Assembly (NCBI RefSeq): GCF_018614135.1
Contig: NZ_JAGGOW010000123.1
Coordinates: forward strand, 1-34,254
Source: Streptomyces sp. ISL-66
GTDB lineage: Bacteria > Actinomycetota > Actinomycetes > Streptomycetales > Streptomycetaceae
Direction of reading: 5' to 3'
DNA: 34,254 nucleotides
Shown here: piece by piece, positions 15,990-23,849 of the stretch
Position numbering within the stretch: the stretch's first letter is position 1
Layout of the letters: the number at the start of each line of letters is the position of its first letter
Notes under the pieces: generated by a model
The model's input: only the letters and a program-made list of their open reading frames with translations
Told to the model about the DNA's origin: nothing
The model's database searches: none
Position numbers and translations under genes: made by a program

Positions 15990-16223
15990 CTACAGATGGA
16001 CCACCGGGCAGGTCAAGGTGCGGGTGATCCCCTCCACCTGCTGGACCTTGGCGACGACCATGCGGCCGAGCTCGTCCACGGTGTCGGCCTGGGCGCGCAC
16101 GATCACGTCGTACGGGCCCGTCACGTCCTCGGCCTGGATCACCCCCGGGATCTGGCCGATGGACTCGGCGACGAACGACGCCTTGCCCACCTCGGTCTGG
16201 ATGAGGATGTACGCCTGTACCAC
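15990..16223 (-). CDS. Stand-alone Lrp/AsnC ligand-binding (RAM) domain protein
   Basis: This 77-residue protein consists only of the RAM domain of Lrp/AsnC regulators (VVQAYILIQTEVGKASFVAE, VTGPYDVIVRAQ, VQQVEGITRTLTCPVVHL). It has no DNA-binding helix-turn-helix. GTG 16223 has GGAGG at 16228-16232 (minus-strand reading), and the longer open frame upstream has no family similarity. RAM domains oligomerise and bind amino acids, so it could sense an amino acid or modulate a full-length Lrp partner (inference). It is divergent from thiL and precedes the DUF3515 gene. Confidence 0.9.
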   Translation of the reverse strand: MVQAYILIQTEVGKASFVAESIGQIPGVIQAEDVTGPYDVIVRAQADTVDELGRMVVAKVQQVEGITRTLTCPVVHL

Positions 16224-16465
16224 GGAACCTCCAGGGCGGCCACGAGGATCATTTCCCCTACCCTTCGGGTGGGCCCGGGGATCACGGGTGGGCCCGGAGA
16301 AGGGACGCCACGGTACCGCGTCGCCGGGCGCCGCGGGGAGACCCCCGGGTCCGGCGGCGCGCGGGGCGGGGCGTACGGAGAGCAGAAGTTGACGTATCTG
16401 TTGACGGTACCCAGAGCTGTGACGGCTCGCGACCGCAAGCGGACTGGGCAAGAAGGGGCACAGCG

Positions 16466-17449
16466 ATGAAGGGCACTGTGGGCGAGCTGGGGGAGTTCGG
16501 GCTCATTCGAGAGCTCACCTCACGGCTCACCACCACCCCGGCGGTCCGGCTCGGACCGGGCGACGACGCCGCGGTCGTGTCGGCCCCCGACCGGCGGGTC
16601 GTGGCGAGCACGGACATCCTGCTGGAGGGCCGGCACTTCAGGCGCGACTGGTCCACCGCCTACGACGTCGGCCGCAAGGCCGCCGCGCAGAACCTCGCCG
16701 ACATCGCCGCCATGGGCGCGGTGCCGACCGCGCTGCTGCTCGGCCTCGTCGTCCCGGCCGAACTCCCGGTCACCTGGCCCACCGAGCTGATGGACGGCAT
16801 CCGCGACGAATGCCAGGTCGCCGGCGCGGCCGTGGTCGGCGGCGACGTGGTCCGCGGCGACACCATCACCGTGGCCATCACCGCGCTCGGCGACCTGCGC
16901 AACCACGAGCCCGTGCTGCGCTCCGGCGCCCAGCCCGGTGACGTCGTGGCCGTCACGGGCTGGCTCGGCTGGTCCGCGGCCGGATTCGCCGTGCTCTCGC
17001 GCGGTTTCCGCTCGCCGCGGGCCTTCGTGGAGGCCCACCGGCGGCCAGAACCGCCGTACCACGCGGGCCCCGCGGCCGCCGGACTCGGCGCCACCTCCAT
17101 GACCGACGTCAGCGACGGCCTCATCGCGGACCTCGGGCACATCGCCGAGGCCAGCAAGGTACGGATCGACCTGCGCTCGGCGGCCGTCGACATCCCGACG
17201 CAGATGCACGACATCGGGCAGGCCGTCGGCGTGGACCCGCTCCAGTGGGTCCTCACCGGGGGAGAGGACCACGCCATCGTGGCCACCTTCCCGCCGGACG
17301 TGAAGCTCCCGGCCCGCTGGAAGGTCATCGGCGAGGTGCAGAACCGCTCCGCGCTGCCCCAGGTGACCGTCGACGGCGCCCCCTGGACCAGCACCGGCGG
17401 CTGGGACCACTTCGGCGCGGACCCGGCCGCCGAGGACGGCGGCCGGTGA
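16466..17449 (+). CDS. thiL: Thiamine-monophosphate kinase
   Basis: ThiL phosphorylates thiamine monophosphate to the active diphosphate. The 327 residues carry the AIRS/PurM-family motifs: GELGEFGLIRELT, LGPGDDAAVV with the metal-binding Asp pair, NLADIAAMGAVPTALLLGL, GGDVVRGDTITVAITALG and MTDVSDGLIADLGHIAEAS. ATG 16466 follows AAGGGG. The 242-bp divergent region before it (toward the Lrp-like gene) has two TTGACG hexamers at 16389 and 16401 but no clear -10. I see no TPP-riboswitch core there. The stop overlaps the thiD start. Confidence 0.97.
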   Translation: MKGTVGELGEFGLIRELTSRLTTTPAVRLGPGDDAAVVSAPDRRVVASTDILLEGRHFRRDWSTAYDVGRKAAAQNLADIAAMGAVPTALLLGLVVPAELPVTWPTELMDGIRDECQVAGAAVVGGDVVRGDTITVAITALGDLRNHEPVLRSGAQPGDVVAVTGWLGWSAAGFAVLSRGFRSPRAFVEAHRRPEPPYHAGPAAAGLGATSMTDVSDGLIADLGHIAEASKVRIDLRSAAVDIPTQMHDIGQAVGVDPLQWVLTGGEDHAIVATFPPDVKLPARWKVIGEVQNRSALPQVTVDGAPWTSTGGWDHFGADPAAEDGGR

Positions 17450-18324
17450 ACCGGCCGCAGGCCCGCGCGCACACCGCTTCGCCCGCCCCCGCGCACCCCG
17501 CCGGCCCGCACGGGGCTCCGTACGCCGTCCCGCACCCGCCGCTCTGCCTGACCGTCGCCGGATCCGATTCCGGCGGCGGCGCGGGCATCCAGGCCGACCT
17601 CAAGGCGATGCTGGCGCTCGGGGTCCACGGGATGAGCGTGGTGACCGCCGTGACCGCGCAGAACTCGCTGGGCGTCAAAGGTGTCTGGGAACTGCCCGCG
17701 GAGGCCGTCAGGGGCCAGTACAGGGCCGTGGTGGACGACATCGGGGTCCAGGCCGTGAAGACCGGCATGCTGGCCTCCGCCGAACTGGTGGAGACGGTGG
17801 CCCGGCTGCTCGCCACGACCGACGCCCCCGCCGTCGTGGACCCGGTCGGCGTCTCGAAGCACGGGGACGCACTGCTCGCCGCCACGGCGCTGGACGCCGT
17901 ACGCGCGGAGCTGCTGCCCCGGGCCACCGTCGCGACGCCCAACCTGGACGAGGTGACCCAGCTCACCGGCGTCGTCGTGGAGAGCGAGGACGACATGCGC
18001 CGGGCCGCCGACGCCGTACTCGCCTACGGGCCCGCCTGGGTGCTGATCAAGGGCGGCCACCTCGCCGCGCACCGCAACGAGGCCGTGGACCTCCTCACGG
18101 ACGGCACCGAAGAGCGCTGGCTGCGGGCCCCCCGCCACGACAACCCGCACACCCACGGCACCGGCTGCACGCTCGCCAGCGCCATCGCGGCGGGCCTGGC
18201 GAAGGGCCTGCCCGTACCGCAGGCCGTCACGGCGGCCAAGGAGTACGTCACGGGCGCCATCGCGGCCGGCTTCGCACTGGGCGCGGGCACCGGCCCCGTG
18301 GACCACGCGTGGCAGTGGCGCTGA
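17446..18324 (+). CDS. thiD: Bifunctional hydroxymethylpyrimidine kinase/phosphomethylpyrimidine kinase
   Basis: This ribokinase-fold enzyme phosphorylates HMP and HMP-P in thiamine synthesis. It has 292 residues, of which the first 30 form a variable His/Pro/Ala-rich extension. The core begins CLTVAGSDSGGGAGIQADLK. The central loop is VDPVGVSKHGDALL, and the ATP/catalytic motif is HTHGTGCTLASAIAAGLAKG. GTG 17446 overlaps the thiL stop as GTGA, so thiL-thiD are coupled. A later start nearer the core cannot be excluded. A 54-bp palindrome follows the stop by 4 nt. Confidence 0.95.
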   Translation: MNRPQARAHTASPAPAHPAGPHGAPYAVPHPPLCLTVAGSDSGGGAGIQADLKAMLALGVHGMSVVTAVTAQNSLGVKGVWELPAEAVRGQYRAVVDDIGVQAVKTGMLASAELVETVARLLATTDAPAVVDPVGVSKHGDALLAATALDAVRAELLPRATVATPNLDEVTQLTGVVVESEDDMRRAADAVLAYGPAWVLIKGGHLAAHRNEAVDLLTDGTEERWLRAPRHDNPHTHGTGCTLASAIAAGLAKGLPVPQAVTAAKEYVTGAIAAGFALGAGTGPVDHAWQWR

Positions 18325-18328
18325 AACG

Positions 18329-18382
18329 CCTGTAGGGCCTGGTTCGCCGCACGGATCCGTGCGGCGAACCAGGCCCTACAGG
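18329..18382. terminator. Perfect 54-bp palindrome, likely bidirectional terminator between thiD and rpmB
   Basis: Each 27-nt half is the exact reverse complement of the other with no spacer. The centre is ACGGATCCGT and the outer ends read CCTGTAGGGC. It starts 4 nt after the thiD stop and lies between convergent genes. As RNA it would form a stem of about 25 bp, far longer than the other terminators here. Confidence 0.75.
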
Positions 18383-18418
18383 GTCGATCGGTCGATCTGG
18401 TCGCTCGGGTAAAGCAAG

Positions 18419-18446
18419 AGGCCGGCCCACCGAGGTGGACCGGCCT
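18419..18446 (-). terminator. Terminator of rpmB
   Basis: On the minus strand AGGCCGGTCCACC pairs with GGTGGGCCGGCCT with one mismatch, followed by the U-rich CTTGCTTTA, 40 nt after the rpmB stop. Confidence 0.75.
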
Positions 18447-18485
18447 TCTCAGCAACCGGAAAGGGCTGCGCTACGACGGGAGGCG

Positions 18486-18671
18486 TCAGCGCGAGACCTT
18501 GCCGGCCTTGATGCACGAGGTGCAGGCGTTGAGGCGCTTCGGCGTCCCATTGACCACGGCACGGACACGCTGGATGTTCGGGTTCCAGCGACGCGAGGTG
18601 CGGCGGTGCGAGTGGGAAATGCTGTTGCCGAAGCTCGGCCCCTTGGCGCAAACGTCGCAGTTGGCAGCCAC
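18486..18671 (-). CDS. rpmB: 50S ribosomal protein L28, zinc-ribbon (C+) form
   Basis: This 61-residue L28 is an assembly component of the large ribosomal subunit. It keeps both CXXC pairs (NCDVCAKGP and NACTSCIKAGKVSR), so it is the zinc-binding C+ version, and carries the L28 core HSHRRTSRRWNPNIQ. Streptomycetes often also encode a C- paralogue expressed in zinc starvation. GTG 18671 has GGAG 6 nt upstream. It is convergent with thiD and divergent from the FakA-like gene. Confidence 0.97.
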   Translation of the reverse strand: MAANCDVCAKGPSFGNSISHSHRRTSRRWNPNIQRVRAVVNGTPKRLNACTSCIKAGKVSR

Positions 18672-18914
18672 AGGTCACTCCAAAGACTTCAGATGCACTT
18701 ACAGTGAATCCCGGCGCACCGGTATCAGGGATCTGAAGTGGTGTGCCGGGGGGAATGGCCCGACTCTCATCGGGCAACCGGAGCAGCATACAACGACTGT
18801 CCCGGTCCAAGAAAACTACCACGGCTGCCGCAGCCCCCGCCCCGCGGTCCCGCTCTCCCGGCAGTCCTTCGTTACCCTGCGGTGAACCCTGGCCCGCACA
18901 AGGAGGAACGCCCG

Positions 18915-20570
18915 GTGGCGCACGAGCCTCAGCCCCCCCACGAGCTCGACGCCGAAGCGGTGCGCACCTGGAGCTCGCTGGCCGTGGCCGCACTGGCCCG
19001 GGCCCGCCAGGACATCGACGCGATCAACGTCTTCCCCGTCGCCGACGCGGACACCGGAACCAACCTCTACCTGACCGCCGAATCGGCCGACCGCGAGCTC
19101 GAAGACGCCTTCACCACCGTGACGGACGGCACAGCCGGTGCGGCCGGCACCTCCCTGCCCCAAGCCGTACGGGCCTTCGCCCACGGAGCCCTCATAGGCG
19201 CCCGGGGCAACTCCGGAACGATCCTCGCGCAGCTGCTGCGCGGAGTGGCCGACGTACTGGGCGACGAGCCCGCCGGGCGCCGACCGGCGCGGATGCTGGC
19301 CCAGGCGCTGACCCGGGCCACCGAGGAGGCGTACCAGGCCGTCGCGCACCCGGTGGAGGGCACGATGCTCACCGTCGCCGCCGCCGCCGCGCGGGCCGCC
19401 GAGCTCGCCGAGGCCGCCGCCGGGACCACAGCGGAGGTGGCCGCGGCCGCCTACGACGGGGCCCGCGCGGCCCTCGCCGAGACCCCCGGGCAGCTGGCCG
19501 CGCTCGGCCGGGCCGGAGTCGTCGACGCCGGGGGCTGCGGACTGGTCGCCGTACTCGGGGCCCTGTGGCAGGCGCTGTCCGGGCAGGAACCGGCCGCCGA
19601 GCCGGTCCGGGGCCGGGCCGTGCCCGTACCGCGGCCGCCCGAGCCCTGCGCCGAGGAGCTGGGCGGGCCCGCGTACGAGGTGGTCTACCTGCTGGAGGCC
19701 CCCGAGGCGCGGGTCGCCGAGCTGCGCACGCGGCTCGACGGACTCGGCGACTCGCTGGTGGTGGTCGGCGGCGACGGACTGTGGAACGTCCACGTGCACG
19801 TCGACGACCCCGGCGCGGCCGTGGAGGCCGGGGTGGCCGCCGGGCGGCCCTACCGGATCCGCATCACGCACTTCGGCGACGAACGGCGCCGGGCCCGCGG
19901 CGAACGCTCCCAGCGGGCCGTGGTCGCCGTGGTCCAGGGCGAGGGACTGGCCGTCCTGTGCGAGGAGGCCGGAGCCACCACCGTGCTCGCGCGCCCCGCG
20001 GAGCCACCGGCGTTCGCCGAACTGGCCGAGGCCGTGCGCCGGGCGCACGCCCGCGAGGTCGTCCTGCTGCCGAACGACGCCGAACTGCGGTCGGTCGCGG
20101 CGGCCGCCGCCGAACAGGCCCGCGCGGAGGGGATACGGGTCGCCGTGATCCCCACCCGCTCCGAGGTCCAGGGCCTGGCCGCGCTCGCCGTCCACGACGC
20201 GGACGCGACCTTCGACGAGGACGTGGTCGCCATGACCGCGGCCGCCGGAGCCACCCGCTACGGCGAACTGGCCGTCGCCGAACGGCAGTCCTTCACCTCG
20301 GCCGGCATCTGCCAGGCCGGCGACGTGCTCGGGCTCATCGACGGGGACGTGGCCGTCATCGGCGCGGACCTGCCGCGGACCGCCGAGTCCGTCCTGGACC
20401 GGATGCTCGGCTCCGGCGGCGAACTCGTCACCCTCGTCCTGGGCCCCGAGGTGCCGGACGCGCTGGCCGCGCGCCTGGAGGCGTACGTCCAGCACGGGCA
20501 CCTGGCGGTCGACACCGTGACCTACCGGGGCGGGCGCTGGTCGGCGCCGCTGCTCATCGGGGTGGAATAG
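18915..20570 (+). CDS. DAK2/DhaL-domain protein, FakA-like (fatty acid kinase family)
   Basis: This 551-residue protein has the FakA/YloV architecture. The N-terminal DhaL nucleotide-binding domain holds the metal loop INVFPVADADTGTN at about residues 37-49 and ARGNSGTILAQLLRG near 95. A linker and a middle domain follow, then a C-terminal domain beginning VVAVVQGEGLAVL. FakA proteins phosphorylate fatty acids carried by FakB (DegV) partners. No FakB is in this window. The usual PDGDTG loop is ADADTG here, but the Asp ligands are kept. GTG 18915 follows AGGAGG by 8 nt; the frame opens at 18738. It is immediately upstream of recG (16 nt), a neighbourhood conserved in many Gram-positives. Confidence 0.88.
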   Translation: MAHEPQPPHELDAEAVRTWSSLAVAALARARQDIDAINVFPVADADTGTNLYLTAESADRELEDAFTTVTDGTAGAAGTSLPQAVRAFAHGALIGARGNSGTILAQLLRGVADVLGDEPAGRRPARMLAQALTRATEEAYQAVAHPVEGTMLTVAAAAARAAELAEAAAGTTAEVAAAAYDGARAALAETPGQLAALGRAGVVDAGGCGLVAVLGALWQALSGQEPAAEPVRGRAVPVPRPPEPCAEELGGPAYEVVYLLEAPEARVAELRTRLDGLGDSLVVVGGDGLWNVHVHVDDPGAAVEAGVAAGRPYRIRITHFGDERRRARGERSQRAVVAVVQGEGLAVLCEEAGATTVLARPAEPPAFAELAEAVRRAHAREVVLLPNDAELRSVAAAAAEQARAEGIRVAVIPTRSEVQGLAALAVHDADATFDEDVVAMTAAAGATRYGELAVAERQSFTSAGICQAGDVLGLIDGDVAVIGADLPRTAESVLDRMLGSGGELVTLVLGPEVPDALAARLEAYVQHGHLAVDTVTYRGGRWSAPLLIGVE

Positions 20571-20586
20571 CCGGGTTGTCGGCGCC

Positions 20587-23500
20587 ATGGTGTGCAATGA
20601 ACACGTGCCCGCGCTCGACGAAGACCTCAAGAAGACCCTCGGCCCCGCCACCGCCAAGGTGCTGGCCGAGCAGCTCGGCCTGCACACGGCCCTGGACCTG
20701 CTCCACCACTACCCCCGGCGGTACGCCGAGCGCGGCGAGCTGACCTCGCTGGCCGAACTCGCCGACCAGATCGACGAGCACGTCACGGTGGTCGCGCAGG
20801 TCGCCGACGCGCGACTGCTGACGTACCAGGGTAGCCGGGGCGGGGGCAAACGGCTGGAGGTGACCATCACCGACGGCAGCGGCCGGCTCCAGCTCGTCTT
20901 CTTCGGATCGGGCGTCCACAAACCGCACAAGGAACTCCTGCCCGGCAGCCGCGCGATGTTCGCGGGCAAGGTCGGGATGTTCAACCGCAAGCTCCAGCTC
21001 GCCCACCCGGCCTACGAGCCGCTGGGCGGGGACGCCGGGGAATCGGACGCGGCGGCCGCCTTCGCCGGTCAGCTGATCCCCATCTACCCGGCCTGCAAGC
21101 AGCTGGAGTCCTGGAAGATCGCCAAGTGCGTGGACGCGGTCCTGCCGAGCGTCATGGAGGCCGTGGACCCGCTGCCGCCCGCCCTGCGCGAGGGCCGCGG
21201 ACTGGTCCCGCTCACCGAGGCCCTGCTGAAGATCCACCGCCCGGCGACCAAGGCCGACATCGAGGACGCCCGCCGGCGCCTCAAGTGGGACGAGGCCTTC
21301 GTCCTCCAGGTCGCCCTGGCCCGCCGTCGCCGCGCCGACTCCCAGCTCCCCGCCGTCCCCCGCCGCCCCGCCCCCGGCGGCCTCCTCGACTCCTTCGACG
21401 CCAAACTCCCCTTCACCCTCACCGAAGGCCAGCAGACCGTCTCCAAGGAGATCTTCGACGACCTCGCCACCGACCACCCCATGCACCGCCTCCTCCAGGG
21501 AGAGGTCGGCAGCGGCAAGGCACAGCCGCTCGATGCGCTGGTGCTGACGCCCGCCGGCTTCCGCACCATGGGCGAACTGACGGTCGGTGACGAAGTGGTC
21601 GTACCCGAGGGCGAGATCGCGGTCATCGACGGCGTCTACCCGCAGGGTGTGCGGGAAGTGTGGCGCCTGGTGCTCTCCGACGGGAGCACGGTCGAGTGCG
21701 ACGACGAGCACCTGTGGATCGTGGGGACGAGCGGTGCGTGGTTGCGGGGCGAGCAGCCCGAGGTGCTCACCACGAGAGAGATCCGCAACGACCTGCGCGA
21801 GGCCGACGGTTCGTCGAAGTGGTACCTGCCGACGGCCGTTCCCGTGGACCTGAACGGCGCGGGGGACCGGCCGCTCGACCCTTACCTGTTGGGTGTGCTC
21901 ATCGGGGACGGCTCGTTCCGCCACGACCTGCGCCCCTCGACCGCCGATGACGCGATCAGGGCCGCCGTCACGACCGTGGCCGCGCCCGATCGCGTCGTGA
22001 TCCAGGCACTGCGCGGCCTCGGTCTGTGGGGGTTGGACTCGCACGACGCGTTCGTTCCGGAGGGTTACAAGGACGCACCGGTCAAGGATCGGCTGGCCGT
22101 TCTCCAAGGGCTCATGGATACGGACGGCACGATCGCGCCCCCGGGCCCGGGGGTTTCGTTCCGCTGCGCGTCGAGGTCGCTGGCCGACGACGTGGCGTGG
22201 CTGGTCCGGTCCCTCGGAGGCCGGGCCAAGATCCGCGCGGAGAAGGCCGTCTTCGAGGTCGCGCTCGCGCTGCCCGAAGGGTTCGCACCCTGCCGGCTCT
22301 CGCGGAAGGCGGACCGGACGCGTCCCCGGACGACGCCCGACACCTTCCGGCGGGGCATCCGCGCCGTCGAGTACGTGGGCGAGAAGCCCGTCCAGTGCGT
22401 GAGCGTCGCCCATCCGGGCCGGGCCTACGTGACGGACAACTTCACCGTGACCCACAACACGATGGTGGCCCTGCGGGCCATGCTCGCCGTCGTGGACTGC
22501 GGCGGGCAGGCCGCGATGCTCGCGCCCACCGAGGTGCTCGCGCAGCAACACCACCGGTCCATCACCGAGATGATGGGCGAGCTCGCCGAGGGCGGCATGC
22601 TCGGCGGTTCCGACCAGGGGACCAAGGTGGTGCTGCTCACCGGGTCGATGGGGATGCCCGGGCGGCGCAAGGCGCTGCTCGACCTGGTCACCGGCGAGGC
22701 CGGGATCGTCATCGGCACGCACGCGCTGATCGAGGACAAGGTGCAGTTCCACGACCTCGGCCTGGTCGTCGTCGACGAGCAGCACCGCTTCGGCGTGGAA
22801 CAGCGCGACGCGCTGCGCTCCAAGGGCAAGCAGCCCCCGCACCTGCTCGTCATGACCGCGACCCCGATCCCGCGCACGGTGGCGATGACCGTCTTCGGCG
22901 ATCTGGAGACCTCCGTCCTGGACCAGCTGCCGGCCGGGCGCTCCCCGATCGCCACCCACGTGGTGCCCGCCAAGGACAAGCCGCACTTCCTGGCGCGGGC
23001 CTGGGAGCGGGTCCGCGAGGAAGTGGAGAACGGGCACCAGGCGTACGTGGTCTGCCCGCGCATCGGTGACGCGGTCGAGGAGGCCGACGACCTGAAGAAC
23101 GCCAAGGGCGGCAAGAGCGGCAAGGGCGCCAAGGGCGCCCAGAAGAAGGCGGCCGAGGAGGACGGCGACAAGCGGCCCCCGCTCGCGGTGCTGGAGATCG
23201 CCGAGCAGCTCGCCCGCGGCCCCCTCGCCGGACTGTCCGTCGAGGTGCTGCACGGGCGGATGGACCCCGCCGACAAGGACGACGTCATGCGCCGCTTCAC
23301 CGCCGGCGAGGTCAAGGTGCTCGTCGCCACCACCGTCATCGAAGTCGGGGTCAACGTCCCCAACGCGACCGTCATGGTGATCATGGACGCCGACCGCTTC
23401 GGCGTCTCCCAGCTCCACCAGCTGCGCGGCCGCGTCGGCCGGGGCTCCGCCCCCGGACTGTGCCTGCTGGTCAGCGAGATGCACGAGGCCAGCCCCGCGC

Positions 23501-23787
23501 GGGCCCGGCTCGCCGCCGTGGCCGCCACCCTGGACGGCTTCGAGCTCTCCCGCATCGACCTGGAGCAGCGCCGCGAGGGCGACGTGCTCGGCCAGGCGCA
23601 GTCCGGAGTCCGGTCCTCGCTGCGCATGCTCGCCGTCATCGAGGACGAGGAGGTCATCGCCCAGGCCCGCGAGGAGGCCACCCGCGTGGTCGCCGCCGAC
23701 CCGGAGCTCGCCCAGATGCCGGGCCTGAGGGCCGCCCTGGACGCCCTGCTGGACACCGAGCGGGAGCAGTACCTGGAGAAGGGGTGA
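20587..23787 (+). CDS. recG: ATP-dependent DNA helicase RecG interrupted by an intein
   Basis: The 1066-codon frame encodes RecG, the helicase that remodels stalled forks and Holliday junctions, with a 313-residue intein in its Walker A motif. Without it the protein is 753 residues, normal for actinobacterial RecG. Extein features are the N-terminal DNA-binding wedge (RLEVTITDGSGRLQLVFFG), Walker A GEVGSGK ending at Lys311 and resuming TMVALRAML, motif II DEQH at 730-733, MTATPIPRTVAM, and motif VI HQLRGRVGRG. A Lys/Gly-rich insert (about residues 838-863) separates the helicase lobes. The start is uncertain between ATG 20587, GTG 20590 and GTG 20605. None has a good ribosome site. The ATPase cannot function until the intein splices out. 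rsmD and coaD follow. Confidence 0.97.
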   Translation: MVCNEHVPALDEDLKKTLGPATAKVLAEQLGLHTALDLLHHYPRRYAERGELTSLAELADQIDEHVTVVAQVADARLLTYQGSRGGGKRLEVTITDGSGRLQLVFFGSGVHKPHKELLPGSRAMFAGKVGMFNRKLQLAHPAYEPLGGDAGESDAAAAFAGQLIPIYPACKQLESWKIAKCVDAVLPSVMEAVDPLPPALREGRGLVPLTEALLKIHRPATKADIEDARRRLKWDEAFVLQVALARRRRADSQLPAVPRRPAPGGLLDSFDAKLPFTLTEGQQTVSKEIFDDLATDHPMHRLLQGEVGSGKAQPLDALVLTPAGFRTMGELTVGDEVVVPEGEIAVIDGVYPQGVREVWRLVLSDGSTVECDDEHLWIVGTSGAWLRGEQPEVLTTREIRNDLREADGSSKWYLPTAVPVDLNGAGDRPLDPYLLGVLIGDGSFRHDLRPSTADDAIRAAVTTVAAPDRVVIQALRGLGLWGLDSHDAFVPEGYKDAPVKDRLAVLQGLMDTDGTIAPPGPGVSFRCASRSLADDVAWLVRSLGGRAKIRAEKAVFEVALALPEGFAPCRLSRKADRTRPRTTPDTFRRGIRAVEYVGEKPVQCVSVAHPGRAYVTDNFTVTHNTMVALRAMLAVVDCGGQAAMLAPTEVLAQQHHRSITEMMGELAEGGMLGGSDQGTKVVLLTGSMGMPGRRKALLDLVTGEAGIVIGTHALIEDKVQFHDLGLVVVDEQHRFGVEQRDALRSKGKQPPHLLVMTATPIPRTVAMTVFGDLETSVLDQLPAGRSPIATHVVPAKDKPHFLARAWERVREEVENGHQAYVVCPRIGDAVEEADDLKNAKGGKSGKGAKGAQKKAAEEDGDKRPPLAVLEIAEQLARGPLAGLSVEVLHGRMDPADKDDVMRRFTAGEVKVLVATTVIEVGVNVPNATVMVIMDADRFGVSQLHQLRGRVGRGSAPGLCLLVSEMHEASPARARLAAVAATLDGFELSRIDLEQRREGDVLGQAQSGVRSSLRMLAVIEDEEVIAQAREEATRVVAADPELAQMPGLRAALDALLDTEREQYLEKG
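21520..22458 (+). mobile_element. Class 3-type intein with LAGLIDADG homing endonuclease, in the RecG P-loop
   Basis: These 313 in-frame codons sit between Lys311 and the Thr of RecG GSGK/T. Numbering from intein residue 1: Ala1 (AQPLDALVLTPAG, block A) lacks the Cys/Ser nucleophile. Block B is TVECDDEHLWIV with His64 and Trp66. Block F is KPVQCVSVAHPG with Cys293. Block G is FTVTHN with Thr311, His312 and Asn313, followed by Thr as the +1 residue. Trp66, Cys293 and Thr311 reproduce the WCT triad of class 3 inteins, in which the block F Cys makes the first attack. Two dodecapeptide motifs, PYLLGVLIGDGSF (121-133) and LAVLQGLMDTDG (192-203), mark a homing endonuclease, and both acidic residues are present. 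Wobble positions are more often T or A than in the flanking exteins, suggesting acquisition. Confidence 0.95.
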
Positions 23788-23849
23788 CGGGTACGACCTA
23801 TCGTTGAAGGCCTGCACCTCTTCTGCTCGCCCCCACCGAAGGACCCCAG

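Noticed and set aside
16224..16465. TPP riboswitch upstream of thiL
   Set aside because: I do not see the conserved core motifs, and thiL makes TPP from TMP rather than de novo, so it is usually not controlled this way.
18329..18382. Ends of an insertion sequence or mobile palindromic repeat
   Set aside because: No transposase and no target duplication; its position between convergent stops fits termination better.
21520..22458. Frameshift or assembly artefact, or a group I intron in recG
   Set aside because: The insert is fully in frame with no stop, has protein-level intein motifs at both ends and in the middle, and the exteins join exactly at GSGK/T. An intron would not preserve a reading frame with these motifs.
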